Part shown: positions 18,640 through 26,365 of the stretch, in pieces
Layout: every line of letters begins with the position of its first letter
Position numbering within the stretch: the stretch's first letter is position 1
Assembly (NCBI RefSeq): GCF_003286125.1
Contig: NZ_QMED01000004.1
Coordinates: 248,001-312,000, forward strand
DNA from: Algibacillus agarilyticus
GTDB taxonomy: Bacteria > Pseudomonadota > Gammaproteobacteria > Enterobacterales > Alteromonadaceae
Direction of reading: 5' to 3'
DNA: 64,000 bases
Position numbers and translations under genes: made by a program
Notes under the pieces: model-generated
What the model was told of the DNA's origin: nothing
Seen by the model: only the letters and a program-made list of their open reading frames with translations
Databases searched by the model: none

Positions 18640-20106
18640 TTACTCAGTAATATAAACAGTGCCTTGAGTGAGTTTGATTAATAGTTCTTCCCAGTCAGAT
18701 ACATCCCAATTTGCATTTGAACCTAAAAAGATTGCGCGTTCTAGATTCGATATCACTTGGGTGTAATCTCTGTTTTTGCGATTAATATGAGACATCGCTG
18801 CTAAGTAAAAATACTCAGGGTTTGTATACTGCTGTTTTTCGATTTCAGCTAACATATCAATAGCTCGGTTTAAATCGCGTATCGATTTATCTTTTGCGTT
18901 TATAAGTAAATCAATCGTTGTTAATATGGCGGGCATATGGTCTTTTTGTGTTGCCGACTCAAACCAAAATAACGCTTTTTTCTCATCTTTTACTACCCAA
19001 GGGCTATTCATTAATAGTTTTCCGAGTCTGTATTCAGCTCTGGCTAAACCATAACTGCTGGCTAAAGATATCCATTTAATAGCCTGCTTTATATCTTGTT
19101 GTTCTCGCAGTAACTTATAACCATATTCATACATAGCACCGGGGTGACCTTGCTCTGCTACTTCCAACAAGCGCTGTTCAACTTCCCCTTCTTTTTGCTC
19201 TAACCATTTGAAATTTTGTAACGCCATCGCCAATAAATATTGATCATGAAGCGATTCTGCTGTTTTCAATTTTTTATAAGCTTTTAATATGGCTTTATAA
19301 AGCGTTGGATCTTCATCAAGCAACGTGAACTTATTGTAATTTGCCGCCCCTAAAGTAACACGATTAACAAATTCGACAGGCTTACCTTCAAAGGTTGGTT
19401 TTAAACTTGGAAACAAAGCGTAATTTTTTATTAAACTTTGAGATAAACCCATTTTTTGCACATCAGTGATGTTACGTACCGAGCCATCTTGGGCTACATC
19501 ATGATCGATAATAACAAAGCCTTTTTTAGGTGTAGACATCGGCATATAAAAATCATCGGTTGATTCTTCATCATCAGCGAGGCTGTTCATTTCGCTAAAT
19601 TCATCACCCATATAATCATCCGCATAAAATTGGGTTTCGAGCTCGGCTTGCCCTTCAAATGTTATTTTTTTGCTTAGATTTTCGATGATAAGTTGCGGAA
19701 AATACTGTTTTTCAATTTTTGATTTACCGTTTTCTGCCATATGTTTAGTTAAAATTGCCGTTATTTCGGCTTGTACTTCAGGTTTTAATTTAGCAAACAT
19801 ATTGGCGATGATTTGGCTTGAATCATGAAAATCATATTCAGCCGCCATTGATAAATAAATTAACGAATTAAGCGCGTCGACTTCAACCCCTAGACCTTTA
19901 TTATACATAGTACCTAGCTGATAATAAGCATGTGGATTACCCACTTTTGCCGCCTCTAAATACCCTTTAAGCGCTAACGAATACGCTTTATTATTATAGT
20001 GTTTATCCGCTTTTAACACATCAGCACAAAATACTGGCACTGATATAGACAATGAAGTGGCAATTAATACAGGTGCAAGCCATTTAGTCATTAATTGAAT
20101 AGCCAT
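18640..20106 (-). CDS. Secreted Sel1-repeat protein with a TonB-C-like segment
   Basis: The product is about 488 residues. I choose the ATG at 20106 because AAGGAA precedes it and a signal peptide follows at once (MTKWLAPVLIATSLSISVPVFCA); an in-frame ATG at 20151 also exists. Sel1/TPR-like repeats occur before and after a central segment, for example GNPHAYYQLGTMYNKGLGVE and YGLARAEYRLGKLLM. The middle (about residues 190-250) reads GFVIIDHDVAQDGSVRNI and later FEGKPVEFVNRV, a pattern like the C-terminal domain of TonB-type proteins. Sel1 proteins are periplasmic scaffolds. This one has no assigned partner and is separated from its neighbours by long gaps. Confidence 0.7.
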   Translation of the reverse strand: MAIQLMTKWLAPVLIATSLSISVPVFCADVLKADKHYNNKAYSLALKGYLEAAKVGNPHAYYQLGTMYNKGLGVEVDALNSLIYLSMAAEYDFHDSSQIIANMFAKLKPEVQAEITAILTKHMAENGKSKIEKQYFPQLIIENLSKKITFEGQAELETQFYADDYMGDEFSEMNSLADDEESTDDFYMPMSTPKKGFVIIDHDVAQDGSVRNITDVQKMGLSQSLIKNYALFPSLKPTFEGKPVEFVNRVTLGAANYNKFTLLDEDPTLYKAILKAYKKLKTAESLHDQYLLAMALQNFKWLEQKEGEVEQRLLEVAEQGHPGAMYEYGYKLLREQQDIKQAIKWISLASSYGLARAEYRLGKLLMNSPWVVKDEKKALFWFESATQKDHMPAILTTIDLLINAKDKSIRDLNRAIDMLAEIEKQQYTNPEYFYLAAMSHINRKNRDYTQVISNLERAIFLGSNANWDVSDWEELLIKLTQGTVYITE

Positions 20107-20946
20107 CTTGGGGTTCCTTCGGGAGCAATTTGACGCATTGTGCTTAAACACGTCTCTATTTCACTTATATCGTTAGCGTAAATAGTCAGGTTTATTTAAA
20201 TAACCAGTGCTGAATTATCAATTCATATCTGGCTGCATAGTCTACATTTCGACAAAATACACCCAGAGACAAACACAATCAACTTATTAAACTCATTATA
20301 AATCAAAATAAAAACATATAGGTCACGTTAAAGCAATATATCCCCTTGTAAGTGGAATTAAAAAAACCGTACAACAATGATTATTCACTCTATAAGCTCG
20401 TAACAATTAAGGTCAGGTTGAAATGACGTTTTTCGAGCGTTTAAATATACCCAGCGATTATGTTGCACATTAACGACCCTGAAACTAACCAGAACGCTGG
20501 ATTTCTATTTATAGTCTTCTCGCTCAGGTTTTATGGTTCATTGTCAGCGCTTACTCGCCCCAATCACATAGTAGAGCATATGATCATGGGGTCTCGAAGC
20601 TTGCCTGCATGGATCCAGGTAAGGCGCGAGAGCAGGACGCGGTAGCTTTGACGGCTTTGCTAACAGGGATGTAAGTACTTATGTTTCGTCTGGAACTAGA
20701 AACCTGCCCCTAAAACACGATCGCTTTGACTATACAAGTCATATTTAATGCACATTGCTTTTGTATTATTAATAATTAAGGAAACGATCAGCGACATAAT
20801 AATAAAATTACAATCAATCGACTTGATTACAGGATAATACCTCAACCCTATAGTAAACTGACATTAGCGCTCATTTAATAATGGCTAAAGCGAATTTAAA
20901 ATTTAAATTCAGGAATGCTTAACAAGGCTCAAGTCTGAGAACAGTG
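20107..20946. other. Long intergenic region containing MITE copy 1
   Basis: Apart from the miniature element at 20512-20732 there is no supported gene. A short plus-strand open frame at 20460-20645 runs through the element and has no family character. The flanks are AT-rich with no clear promoter or terminator that I can support. Confidence 0.5.
20512..20732. repeat. MITE-like element, copy 1 (221 bp, longer form)
   Basis: The element begins TAGTCTTCTCGCTCAG and ends CGATCGCTTTGACTA, so the outermost five bases (TAGTC) form terminal inverted repeats with partial similarity beyond. It is flanked by TA on both sides (20510-20511, 20733-20734). Both ends are shared with copy 2 at 25705-25829, but this copy carries about 96 extra internal bases between the GTCTCGAAGCTTG segment and the CCCCTAAAAC segment. 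There is no coding capacity. TA target duplication is characteristic of IS630/Tc1-mariner elements, so a transposase supplied in trans is inferred. Confidence 0.85.
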
Positions 20947-22602
20947 ATGAATAAGCAACAAGAAAACGGATTTCTAAACAACTATAGTCAAACCATAAAA
21001 ACGATAAAATTGCTCGCTTTTATTGCGCTCTTAATGAGCTTAATCGCCACTACTTTTTTGTCGTTATCGCAAACTTTAGCGGAAGAGTTAATTTGGTTTG
21101 TTTTTTATCCTATTGTGGTATTGGCCAGTATTTACGGGGGGGTTGTTACTGGCTTTTTCGTGATTTTACTCAGTTGCATAACTATCCATTTTGTTTTACT
21201 CCAGTTTTTACCGTTCCCATTTTCAGCAAGCCATTTAAACTATACCGCAACCCTCATTTTTATTAGTTTAAGTAGTTTTATTCATTATTTACTTTGTGTA
21301 TTAAAACGCATGCAAAGCCAAGTTGTTTCCTCTCAAAAAAGCAATCAAAACGAAAGACTTTGCCATTCTATAATCAATTCAATGCCCAATATGGTGGGTT
21401 ATTGGGATAAAAATTTATATTGCTTGTTTGCCAATGAAGCCTACCAAGAATGGTTTAATAAAACGCCACAACAAATTATCGGCATGACATTTAGAGAATT
21501 AGCCGGTGAAGATTTATATCAATTAAATCAAGAAAATATTCAAGCCGTATTAACCGGCAAACCGCAACGCTTTGAACGCGTGCTAACCAAAGTGAACGGA
21601 ACTGAAAGCAGTATTATTGGCCAATATATTCCACATTTTGCTGAAGATGGTTCGGTTGTCGGTTTTTCATCTATCGCCAGTGAAATAACAGATTTAAAAG
21701 AGACACAAGCTCAACTTAAGTTAGCAGCCTATGTATTTGATAATACAATCGATGGCGTTTTAGTTACCGATTTACAAGGCAATATTTTATCGGTCAACCC
21801 TGCATTTGTTGATATAACAGGTTACAGCACACATGAAGCGCTGGGCCAAACACCTCGAATTTTAAAATCGAATCGTTATAGCCAAGACTTTTATGCCTAT
21901 ATGTGGCATCAAATTCAAACAACAGGAAAATGGAATGGTGAATTGTGGAGTCGGCGCAAAAATGGCGATGAATTTCTAGAACGTTTAAGTATACGCATGG
22001 TACGCGATCAAGACGGAAACCCATTACGTTATATTTCGGTCTTTAGTGATATCACGGAACTATGGCGTATAAATGAACATTTAAAACATTGAGCGTTTTA
22101 CGATGCCCTCACTAATTTACCTAACCGCTTACTGTTAATGGAGCGGTTAAATCAAAAAATCTTAAATGCAAAGCGCGAACCTTGCAATATTGCATTAATG
22201 TTTATGGATTTAGACGGCTTTAAATTGGTCAATGATAATTTTGGTCATGATGTAGGTGATGACATGTTAAAAATTATTGCACAAAGACTACTCAGTTTAG
22301 TTCGCGACACCGATACCGTTGCCCGCTTAGGCGGTGACGAATTTATATTTGTATTACATAACCCCAGTGGTAAAGACGAAATTGAAGCGGTTGCCCAACG
22401 CGTTATCAATTCTTTAAATGAGCCCATTGAGATCAAAGGTGAAACGTTTACGATGGGCGCATCAATTGGCATTGCAGAATACCCATCGAGTAGTCATTCA
22501 TCAACCGAGTTAATTAAAAATGCAGACCGAGCCATGTATTTAGCCAAGGCATCGGGTAAAAATCAAATTAGCTTTTTTATATCGTCATTATTGGTTGATT
22601 AA
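20947..22602 (+). pseudogene. Membrane PAS-PAS-GGDEF diguanylate cyclase interrupted by an in-frame TGA
   Basis: The first open part (to 22092) has about four TM segments (residues 20-125), a PAS domain (about 135-255) and a second PAS/PAC (about 260-380). The TGA at 22090-22092 falls between LKH and AFYDALTNLPNR, the universally conserved junction into GGDEF domains. The frame is unchanged after it, and the rest carries an intact RLGGDEF active site and the FMDLDGFK metal site. A single base change from CAA or CGA explains it. An ATG at 22138 could restart a truncated 154-residue GGDEF fragment lacking the first helix. A GTG at 20944 is an alternative start. The defect could also be a sequencing error. 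Confidence 0.9.
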
Positions 22603-22625
22603 CAATAATCAGGTTATCTAGGCGA

Positions 22626-22922
22626 CTATTCTTTACAAAACAACTTATGTAATAAACCAATCAGTTCAACGACTTCGTGGCTGTTTAGTGAATAATAAAT
22701 ACTTTGTGCTTCGCGACGGGTTTTAACTAACCCTTCGGTGCGTAAAGCAGCAAGTTGTTGCGATAAACTCGATTGCGGGATCGTTAATATTTCATTTAAC
22801 GCAGAAACAGACAACTCACCTTGTTGTAAGCAACACAAAATCATTAAACGATTTTGATTGCTGACTGCCTTTAGCAATTTTATTGCTTCTGCTGAATTAT
22901 CTTGCATCGCAGAAAAATCCAT
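22626..22922 (-). CDS. bigR: ArsR-family persulfide-responsive repressor (BigR/SqrR-like)
   Basis: This 98-residue winged-helix protein has recognition helix IPQSSLSQQLAALRTEGLV and wing RREAQSIYYSL. Cysteines occur at 30, 31 and 96. The spacing of 66 between C30 and C96 equals that of the reactive pair in SqrR (C41/C107) and BigR (C42/C108), which form a tetrasulfide link with persulfides and leave DNA. It is the last gene of the operon with two YeeE/YedE transporters and an ETHE1-like dioxygenase. The likely operator is the palindrome at 24680-24710, so the operon would be autoregulated. Confidence 0.88.
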   Translation of the reverse strand: MDFSAMQDNSAEAIKLLKAVSNQNRLMILCCLQQGELSVSALNEILTIPQSSLSQQLAALRTEGLVKTRREAQSIYYSLNSHEVVELIGLLHKLFCKE

Positions 22923-22953
22923 TTATAACCTCAATTTAAGAATAAACGCTATG

Positions 22954-23376
22954 CTATGAAATACGCTTATTAACAAGTTGCGTTAATTTCATACCGATTA
23001 ACATCATAATAATAAAACCAGATATTTTAGCATCAAATAACGTTAAATTAACCATAGCTGGACCCGGGCAAATACCCGCAATGCCCCAACCAATACCAAA
23101 TAAACAGCTGCCTATGACGAGTTTAACATCAGGCTTGGTTTTAGTCGGTAAATTAAAACATTCTTGTCCATACGGTTTAATCATTCGTTTCACAATAAAA
23201 TGATAACCTAAACCAAACACCATTAGCGCCCCTATCATGACAAATGCCAAACTGGGATCCCAGTGCCCTGTGATATCTAAAAAATTAATGACTTTATTTG
23301 GATCAGTCATACCCGCGATAATTAAGCCAGTGCCAAACATAAAACCAAGTAAACTATAAATAAGTTGCTGTTTCAT
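22954..23376 (-). CDS. YeeE/YedE half-size sulfur transporter (second of pair)
   Basis: This 140-residue membrane protein has four hydrophobic segments and one conserved Cys in GIAGICPGPAMVNL, the YeeE/YedE signature motif (DUF6691 type). Such half-length proteins work in pairs to move thiosulfate or persulfide-type sulfur across the inner membrane, relaying it through Cys residues. It starts 3 bases after its partner gene (23380-23790) and precedes the repressor gene. The pair resembles PmpA/PmpB. The direction of transport and the exact substrate are not determined by the sequence. Confidence 0.85.
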   Translation of the reverse strand: MKQQLIYSLLGFMFGTGLIIAGMTDPNKVINFLDITGHWDPSLAFVMIGALMVFGLGYHFIVKRMIKPYGQECFNLPTKTKPDVKLVIGSCLFGIGWGIAGICPGPAMVNLTLFDAKISGFIIMMLIGMKLTQLVNKRIS

Positions 23377-23379
23377 TTT

Positions 23380-23790
23380 TTACCCTCGAACATACACAGT
23401 AATGATAGCCGTTAACATAAATAGGCAAGTCGCAATCAACGAACGAACAGAAAATCGCCCTATTCCACAAATACCATGGCCACTTGTACACCCCGACCCT
23501 AGCGATGTACCTATACCCACAACGAATCCTCCCAGTAAAACATATCGCCAGCTGAGTAAATCTAAATTAATGCTTTCGACTTCATTCAACGTTCCACTAA
23601 ATATAAAGCCGGCTAAAATCATCCCGCCCAAGAAACTCCAAACCCAAGCATGGCTTAACGGTTTACTTAATAAATTACCTAACATGCCCGATATACCGGC
23701 TATTTTCCCAAATAAAATCAGTAAAAATAAAGCAGAAAAGCCGATCATCATGCCACCGAGCAAAGCGCTATAAGGTGTAAATTCAGTCAT
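23380..23790 (-). CDS. YeeE/YedE half-size sulfur transporter (first of pair)
   Basis: This 136-residue inner-membrane protein has about four hydrophobic segments. The family motif is GSGCTSGHGICGIGR at about residues 103-117, with two Cys residues likely to carry sulfur. It would form a complex with the following 140-residue YeeE/YedE protein. Its start codon lies 2 bases past the stop of the ETHE1-like dioxygenase gene, so the two are cotranscribed and probably translationally coupled. The context (dioxygenase, BigR/SqrR-like regulator, divergent TauE exporter) makes sulfide or persulfide handling the most economical role. Confidence 0.87.
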   Translation of the reverse strand: MTEFTPYSALLGGMMIGFSALFLLILFGKIAGISGMLGNLLSKPLSHAWVWSFLGGMILAGFIFSGTLNEVESINLDLLSWRYVLLGGFVVGIGTSLGSGCTSGHGICGIGRFSVRSLIATCLFMLTAIITVYVRG

Positions 23791-23792
23791 TT

Positions 23793-24659
23793 TTATTCCT
23801 TAATATTGAGAGGTAAATTAATATAAATTTGGCCATTAACGTGGGGTTTGGGTAACTGCCCAGCACGGATATTAATTTGAATCGCCGGATACAACAACTT
23901 AGGCGCTGATAAATGTTTGTCTCGATCCGTTCGCAATTGAATAAATTTTTCTAACGATTGGTTTGTCGCTAAATGAATATTGTGCTGTTTGCTCATTTTA
24001 ACGGTCGTTGAAAAGTTGATGGGCCTGTTGGTTGCAGGATAATCATGACACATCCACAATATTGTATTATCAGGCAATTGATGGATCTTATTAACGCTGT
24101 TGAACAACTCGACTGTACTGCCACCTGGAAAGTCGCATCGTGCGCTACCCACATCAGGTAAAAATAATGTATCGCCAACAAAGGCATGGTTTTCAATCAA
24201 ATAGGTCACACTGTCGTTAGTATGACCCGGTGTTGCCATCACCGTAAAAGCATAATCACCTAACATGAACGTATTGGCATCTTGCAACAAAACATCAAAC
24301 ACTTGGCCATCTGCCAGTAATTCATGATCAGGGATATTAAATTTTTGCTTAAATACAGATTGCACCCATTTAATACCCTCACCGATACCAATCTTACCAC
24401 CGAGTTGTTTTTGCAAATAGGCCGCTCCCGTTAAGTGGTCAGCATGTGCATGTGTTTCTAAAATCCAAAGTAAGGCTAAATTATGTTCACGAATAAAAGC
24501 AATTTGTTCATCAACAAACTGGGTATTGATTTGACCCGTGTGAATATCAAAATCATAGGCGGTGTCTATTACCGCTGCTACTTTATTTACATCATCATAA
24601 ATAATGTAACTAATTGTGGCAGATGCTTGATGAAAGAATGGTTTGACTTGTATAGACAT
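23793..24659 (-). CDS. ETHE1-like persulfide dioxygenase (metallo-beta-lactamase fold)
   Basis: This 288-residue enzyme starts at the ATG at 24659 (AAGGA seven to eight bases upstream); an upstream in-frame ATG at 24716 would add a spurious hydrophobic leader inside the operator. Metal ligands are visible: THAHADHL (HxHxDH), PGHTNDSV, DTLFLPDVGSARCDFPGG and the terminal MCHDYP. These match the ETHE1/Blh branch that oxidises glutathione persulfide to sulfite using a single Fe(II). It is the first gene of the operon with the YeeE/YedE pair and ArsR repressor, and its promoter lies in the divergent region with the TauE exporter. Confidence 0.9.
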   Translation of the reverse strand: MSIQVKPFFHQASATISYIIYDDVNKVAAVIDTAYDFDIHTGQINTQFVDEQIAFIREHNLALLWILETHAHADHLTGAAYLQKQLGGKIGIGEGIKWVQSVFKQKFNIPDHELLADGQVFDVLLQDANTFMLGDYAFTVMATPGHTNDSVTYLIENHAFVGDTLFLPDVGSARCDFPGGSTVELFNSVNKIHQLPDNTILWMCHDYPATNRPINFSTTVKMSKQHNIHLATNQSLEKFIQLRTDRDKHLSAPKLLYPAIQINIRAGQLPKPHVNGQIYINLPLNIKE

Positions 24660-24679
24660 AATAATCCTTGCTAACGTGA

Positions 24680-24710
24680 TTATATTGTATATTATCAATA
24701 TACAATATAA
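24680..24710. promoter_or_regulatory. Palindromic operator between divergent sulfur genes
   Basis: A perfect inverted repeat with 14-base arms (TTATATTGTATATT and its complement) separated by three bases lies 20 bases upstream of both the ETHE1-like start and the TauE start. AT-rich dyads of this type are the usual sites of BigR/SqrR/ArsR repressors. It overlaps the likely promoters of both transcripts, so one repressor could control both. Confidence 0.8.
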
Positions 24711-24729
24711 ATACAAGTATTAACTCATT

Positions 24730-25485
24730 ATGATTATTGCGATACTCAGTGCTCTCATTATTGGCTTAAGTTTAGGTTTACTCGGTTCAGGCGGTGCCAT
24801 TTTAACGATCCCAGTATTAACGTATTTGTTTGAGCAACCTGAAAAACTCGCTATTGCCAGTTCATTAATTATTATCGCTTGCATTGCCATGGTTAGTGTT
24901 GCACCCGCAATGATGAATAAACAGGTAAATTGGCGGTTAGTGCTCATCTTTAGCTTACCTAGCTATTTAGGTACATTTGCTGGCGTAAAGCTGGCGTCAT
25001 TAAGCGACGTATGGTTACAAATGTTATTTTTCGCGGTTGTTACTTTTACCGCGGGCACTAAACTTATTATCCAGCCGAAATTACGAGAAAACATACAGCC
25101 GGTTTATCACAAATTAATCATCACTGGTTTTATGGTGGGAATTACGACTGGATTTATCGGTGTTGGTGGTGGTTTTTTAATCGTACCCGCTTTAATGTTA
25201 TTTGCAGGCTGCTCAATCAGACAAGCAGTCCCTGTTAGCTTATTAATTATTAGCGGCAATGCTCTTTTAGGTTTTTGGCAATATCAGGCCATTCTAGCCG
25301 AGTATTCTTTAACACTTGATTGGCAAATCATTATAACGATTGCCCTTGTGGGCTCATTAGGCGGTATATTAGCGCAACCATTAAGTAAACGATGCCCTCA
25401 AGCTTTGTTATCTAAAGTATTTGGGTATATTTTAATCCTGATTTCAATCAGTATCATAATTAAAAACACACATATGTTTTATTAA
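24730..25485 (+). CDS. TauE/SafE-family sulfite exporter
   Basis: This 251-residue membrane protein has about eight hydrophobic segments in two homologous halves. Each half starts with a Gly-rich motif: GLSLGLLGSGGAILTIPVL near the N-terminus and GFIGVGGGFLIVPAL at about 145-160. This duplication is diagnostic of the TauE/SafE (DUF81) family. It would export sulfite or related sulfur anions. Because ETHE1-type enzymes generate sulfite, removal of that product is the natural job here. The gene is divergent from the dioxygenase operon and starts 19 bases after the shared palindrome. Confidence 0.88.
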   Translation: MIIAILSALIIGLSLGLLGSGGAILTIPVLTYLFEQPEKLAIASSLIIIACIAMVSVAPAMMNKQVNWRLVLIFSLPSYLGTFAGVKLASLSDVWLQMLFFAVVTFTAGTKLIIQPKLRENIQPVYHKLIITGFMVGITTGFIGVGGGFLIVPALMLFAGCSIRQAVPVSLLIISGNALLGFWQYQAILAEYSLTLDWQIIITIALVGSLGGILAQPLSKRCPQALLSKVFGYILILISISIIIKNTHMFY

Positions 25486-25587
25486 CGTGGTTGACTAATC
25501 AAGGTACAACACTTTATTTAAATTAGATTTCTGCCACCAAGTCATGCAAATAATTTAAAGCCACAACGCAAGCAATTTAACTTTGTT

Positions 25588-26110
25588 TCAACCTTCATAT
25601 AACTCCAAGGGTAAACCGTCAGGATCGGCAAAAAAAGTATATTTTTTGCCGGTATATTCATCAACTCGAATAGGTTCAACAACGACACCTTGCTGTGTTA
25701 AATATAGTCTTCTCGCTCAGGTTTTATGGTTCATTGTCAGCGCTTACTCGCCCCAATCACATAGTAGAGCATATGCTCATGGCGTCTCGAAGCTTGACGG
25801 CTTCCCCTAAAACCCGATCGCTTTGACTATACTCAACAAAAACATCGATTGAATCAACAGAAAAAGCTAAATGCCGAAGCCCTTTCGCTTCAGGATAACT
25901 TGGTCTTTCAGGGCGATTTGGAAAAGAAAATAATTCAATTTGGCAGCCATCAGGCAGTTGTAATTCAAGCTTATACGAATCACGCTCAGCACGGTAATTT
26001 TCGGCCACCACAGCTAAGCCCAATATTGAAGTATAAAAATGTTTTGAAACTGCATAGTCATCGCAAATAATCGCGGCATGATGAATGCCTTTTAATGTCG
26101 TATTTGTCAT
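25588..26110 (-). pseudogene. yaeR: YaeR/GloA2-type VOC (glyoxalase-fold) gene split by a MITE
   Basis: The N-terminal part, from the ATG at 26110 (GGAAA upstream), reads GIHHAAIICDDYAVSKHFY and RPSYPEAKGLRHLAFSVDSIDVFVEY, matching YaeR. The MITE at 25705-25829 then interrupts it. The remaining C-terminus (LTQQGVVVEPIRVDEYTG, then FFADPDGLPLELYEG) continues in the same original frame after the element, ending in TGA at 25588. Removing the element plus one TA restores an uninterrupted gene of about 130 codons. The insertion puts unrelated residues and a stop after the N-terminal part, removing the final metal-ligand strand (PLELYE), so the product is very probably inactive. Confidence 0.93.
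25705..25829. repeat. MITE-like element, copy 2 (125 bp, short form) inserted in yaeR
   Basis: It begins TAGTCTTCTCGCTCAG and ends CGATCGCTTTGACTA like copy 1 at 20512-20732, with few substitutions (for example ATGCTC against ATGATC). It lacks about 96 internal bases of copy 1. TA dinucleotides at 25703-25704 and 25830-25831 form the target duplication. Excising element plus one TA reconstructs the yaeR reading frame exactly, so the boundaries are well defined. Confidence 0.93.
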
Positions 26111-26306
26111 ATATATTTCCAATTAAGCTGTTTGGTGCCATGTTAATGATCACAATGCTAAATCAATCTAACTCATGCATATGCAAAGCAATAATAGCAA
26201 AATAACCATGCCGCCTATTGCATATTTGAAAGAAGATTTACAAACAACAACCTTGATACATGAGAGGACCTATACACTGTCGAAGTGTTCGTAACGTTAA
26301 AAAAAC

Positions 26307-26338
26307 AAAAATACGATGCAAATATGCATCGTATTTTT
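26307..26338. terminator. Bidirectional Rho-independent terminator
   Basis: A perfect 14-bp stem (AAAAATACGATGCA) with a four-base AATA loop is A-rich on one side and T-rich on the other. It lies just past the stop of the S9 peptidase gene (minus strand) and would serve as its terminator. Confidence 0.85.
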
Positions 26339-26365
26339 AGCTTAATGGCTCGAACTCGAGCAATT

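Noticed and set aside
20460-20645. A 61-codon plus-strand open frame
   Set aside because: It runs through the MITE copy and has no protein-family character or ribosome-binding site.
22090-22092. TGA as selenocysteine or programmed readthrough
   Set aside because: The position is a variable residue before a GGDEF domain, where Sec has no role, and I saw no SECIS-like hairpin; simple nonsense mutation or sequencing error is more likely.
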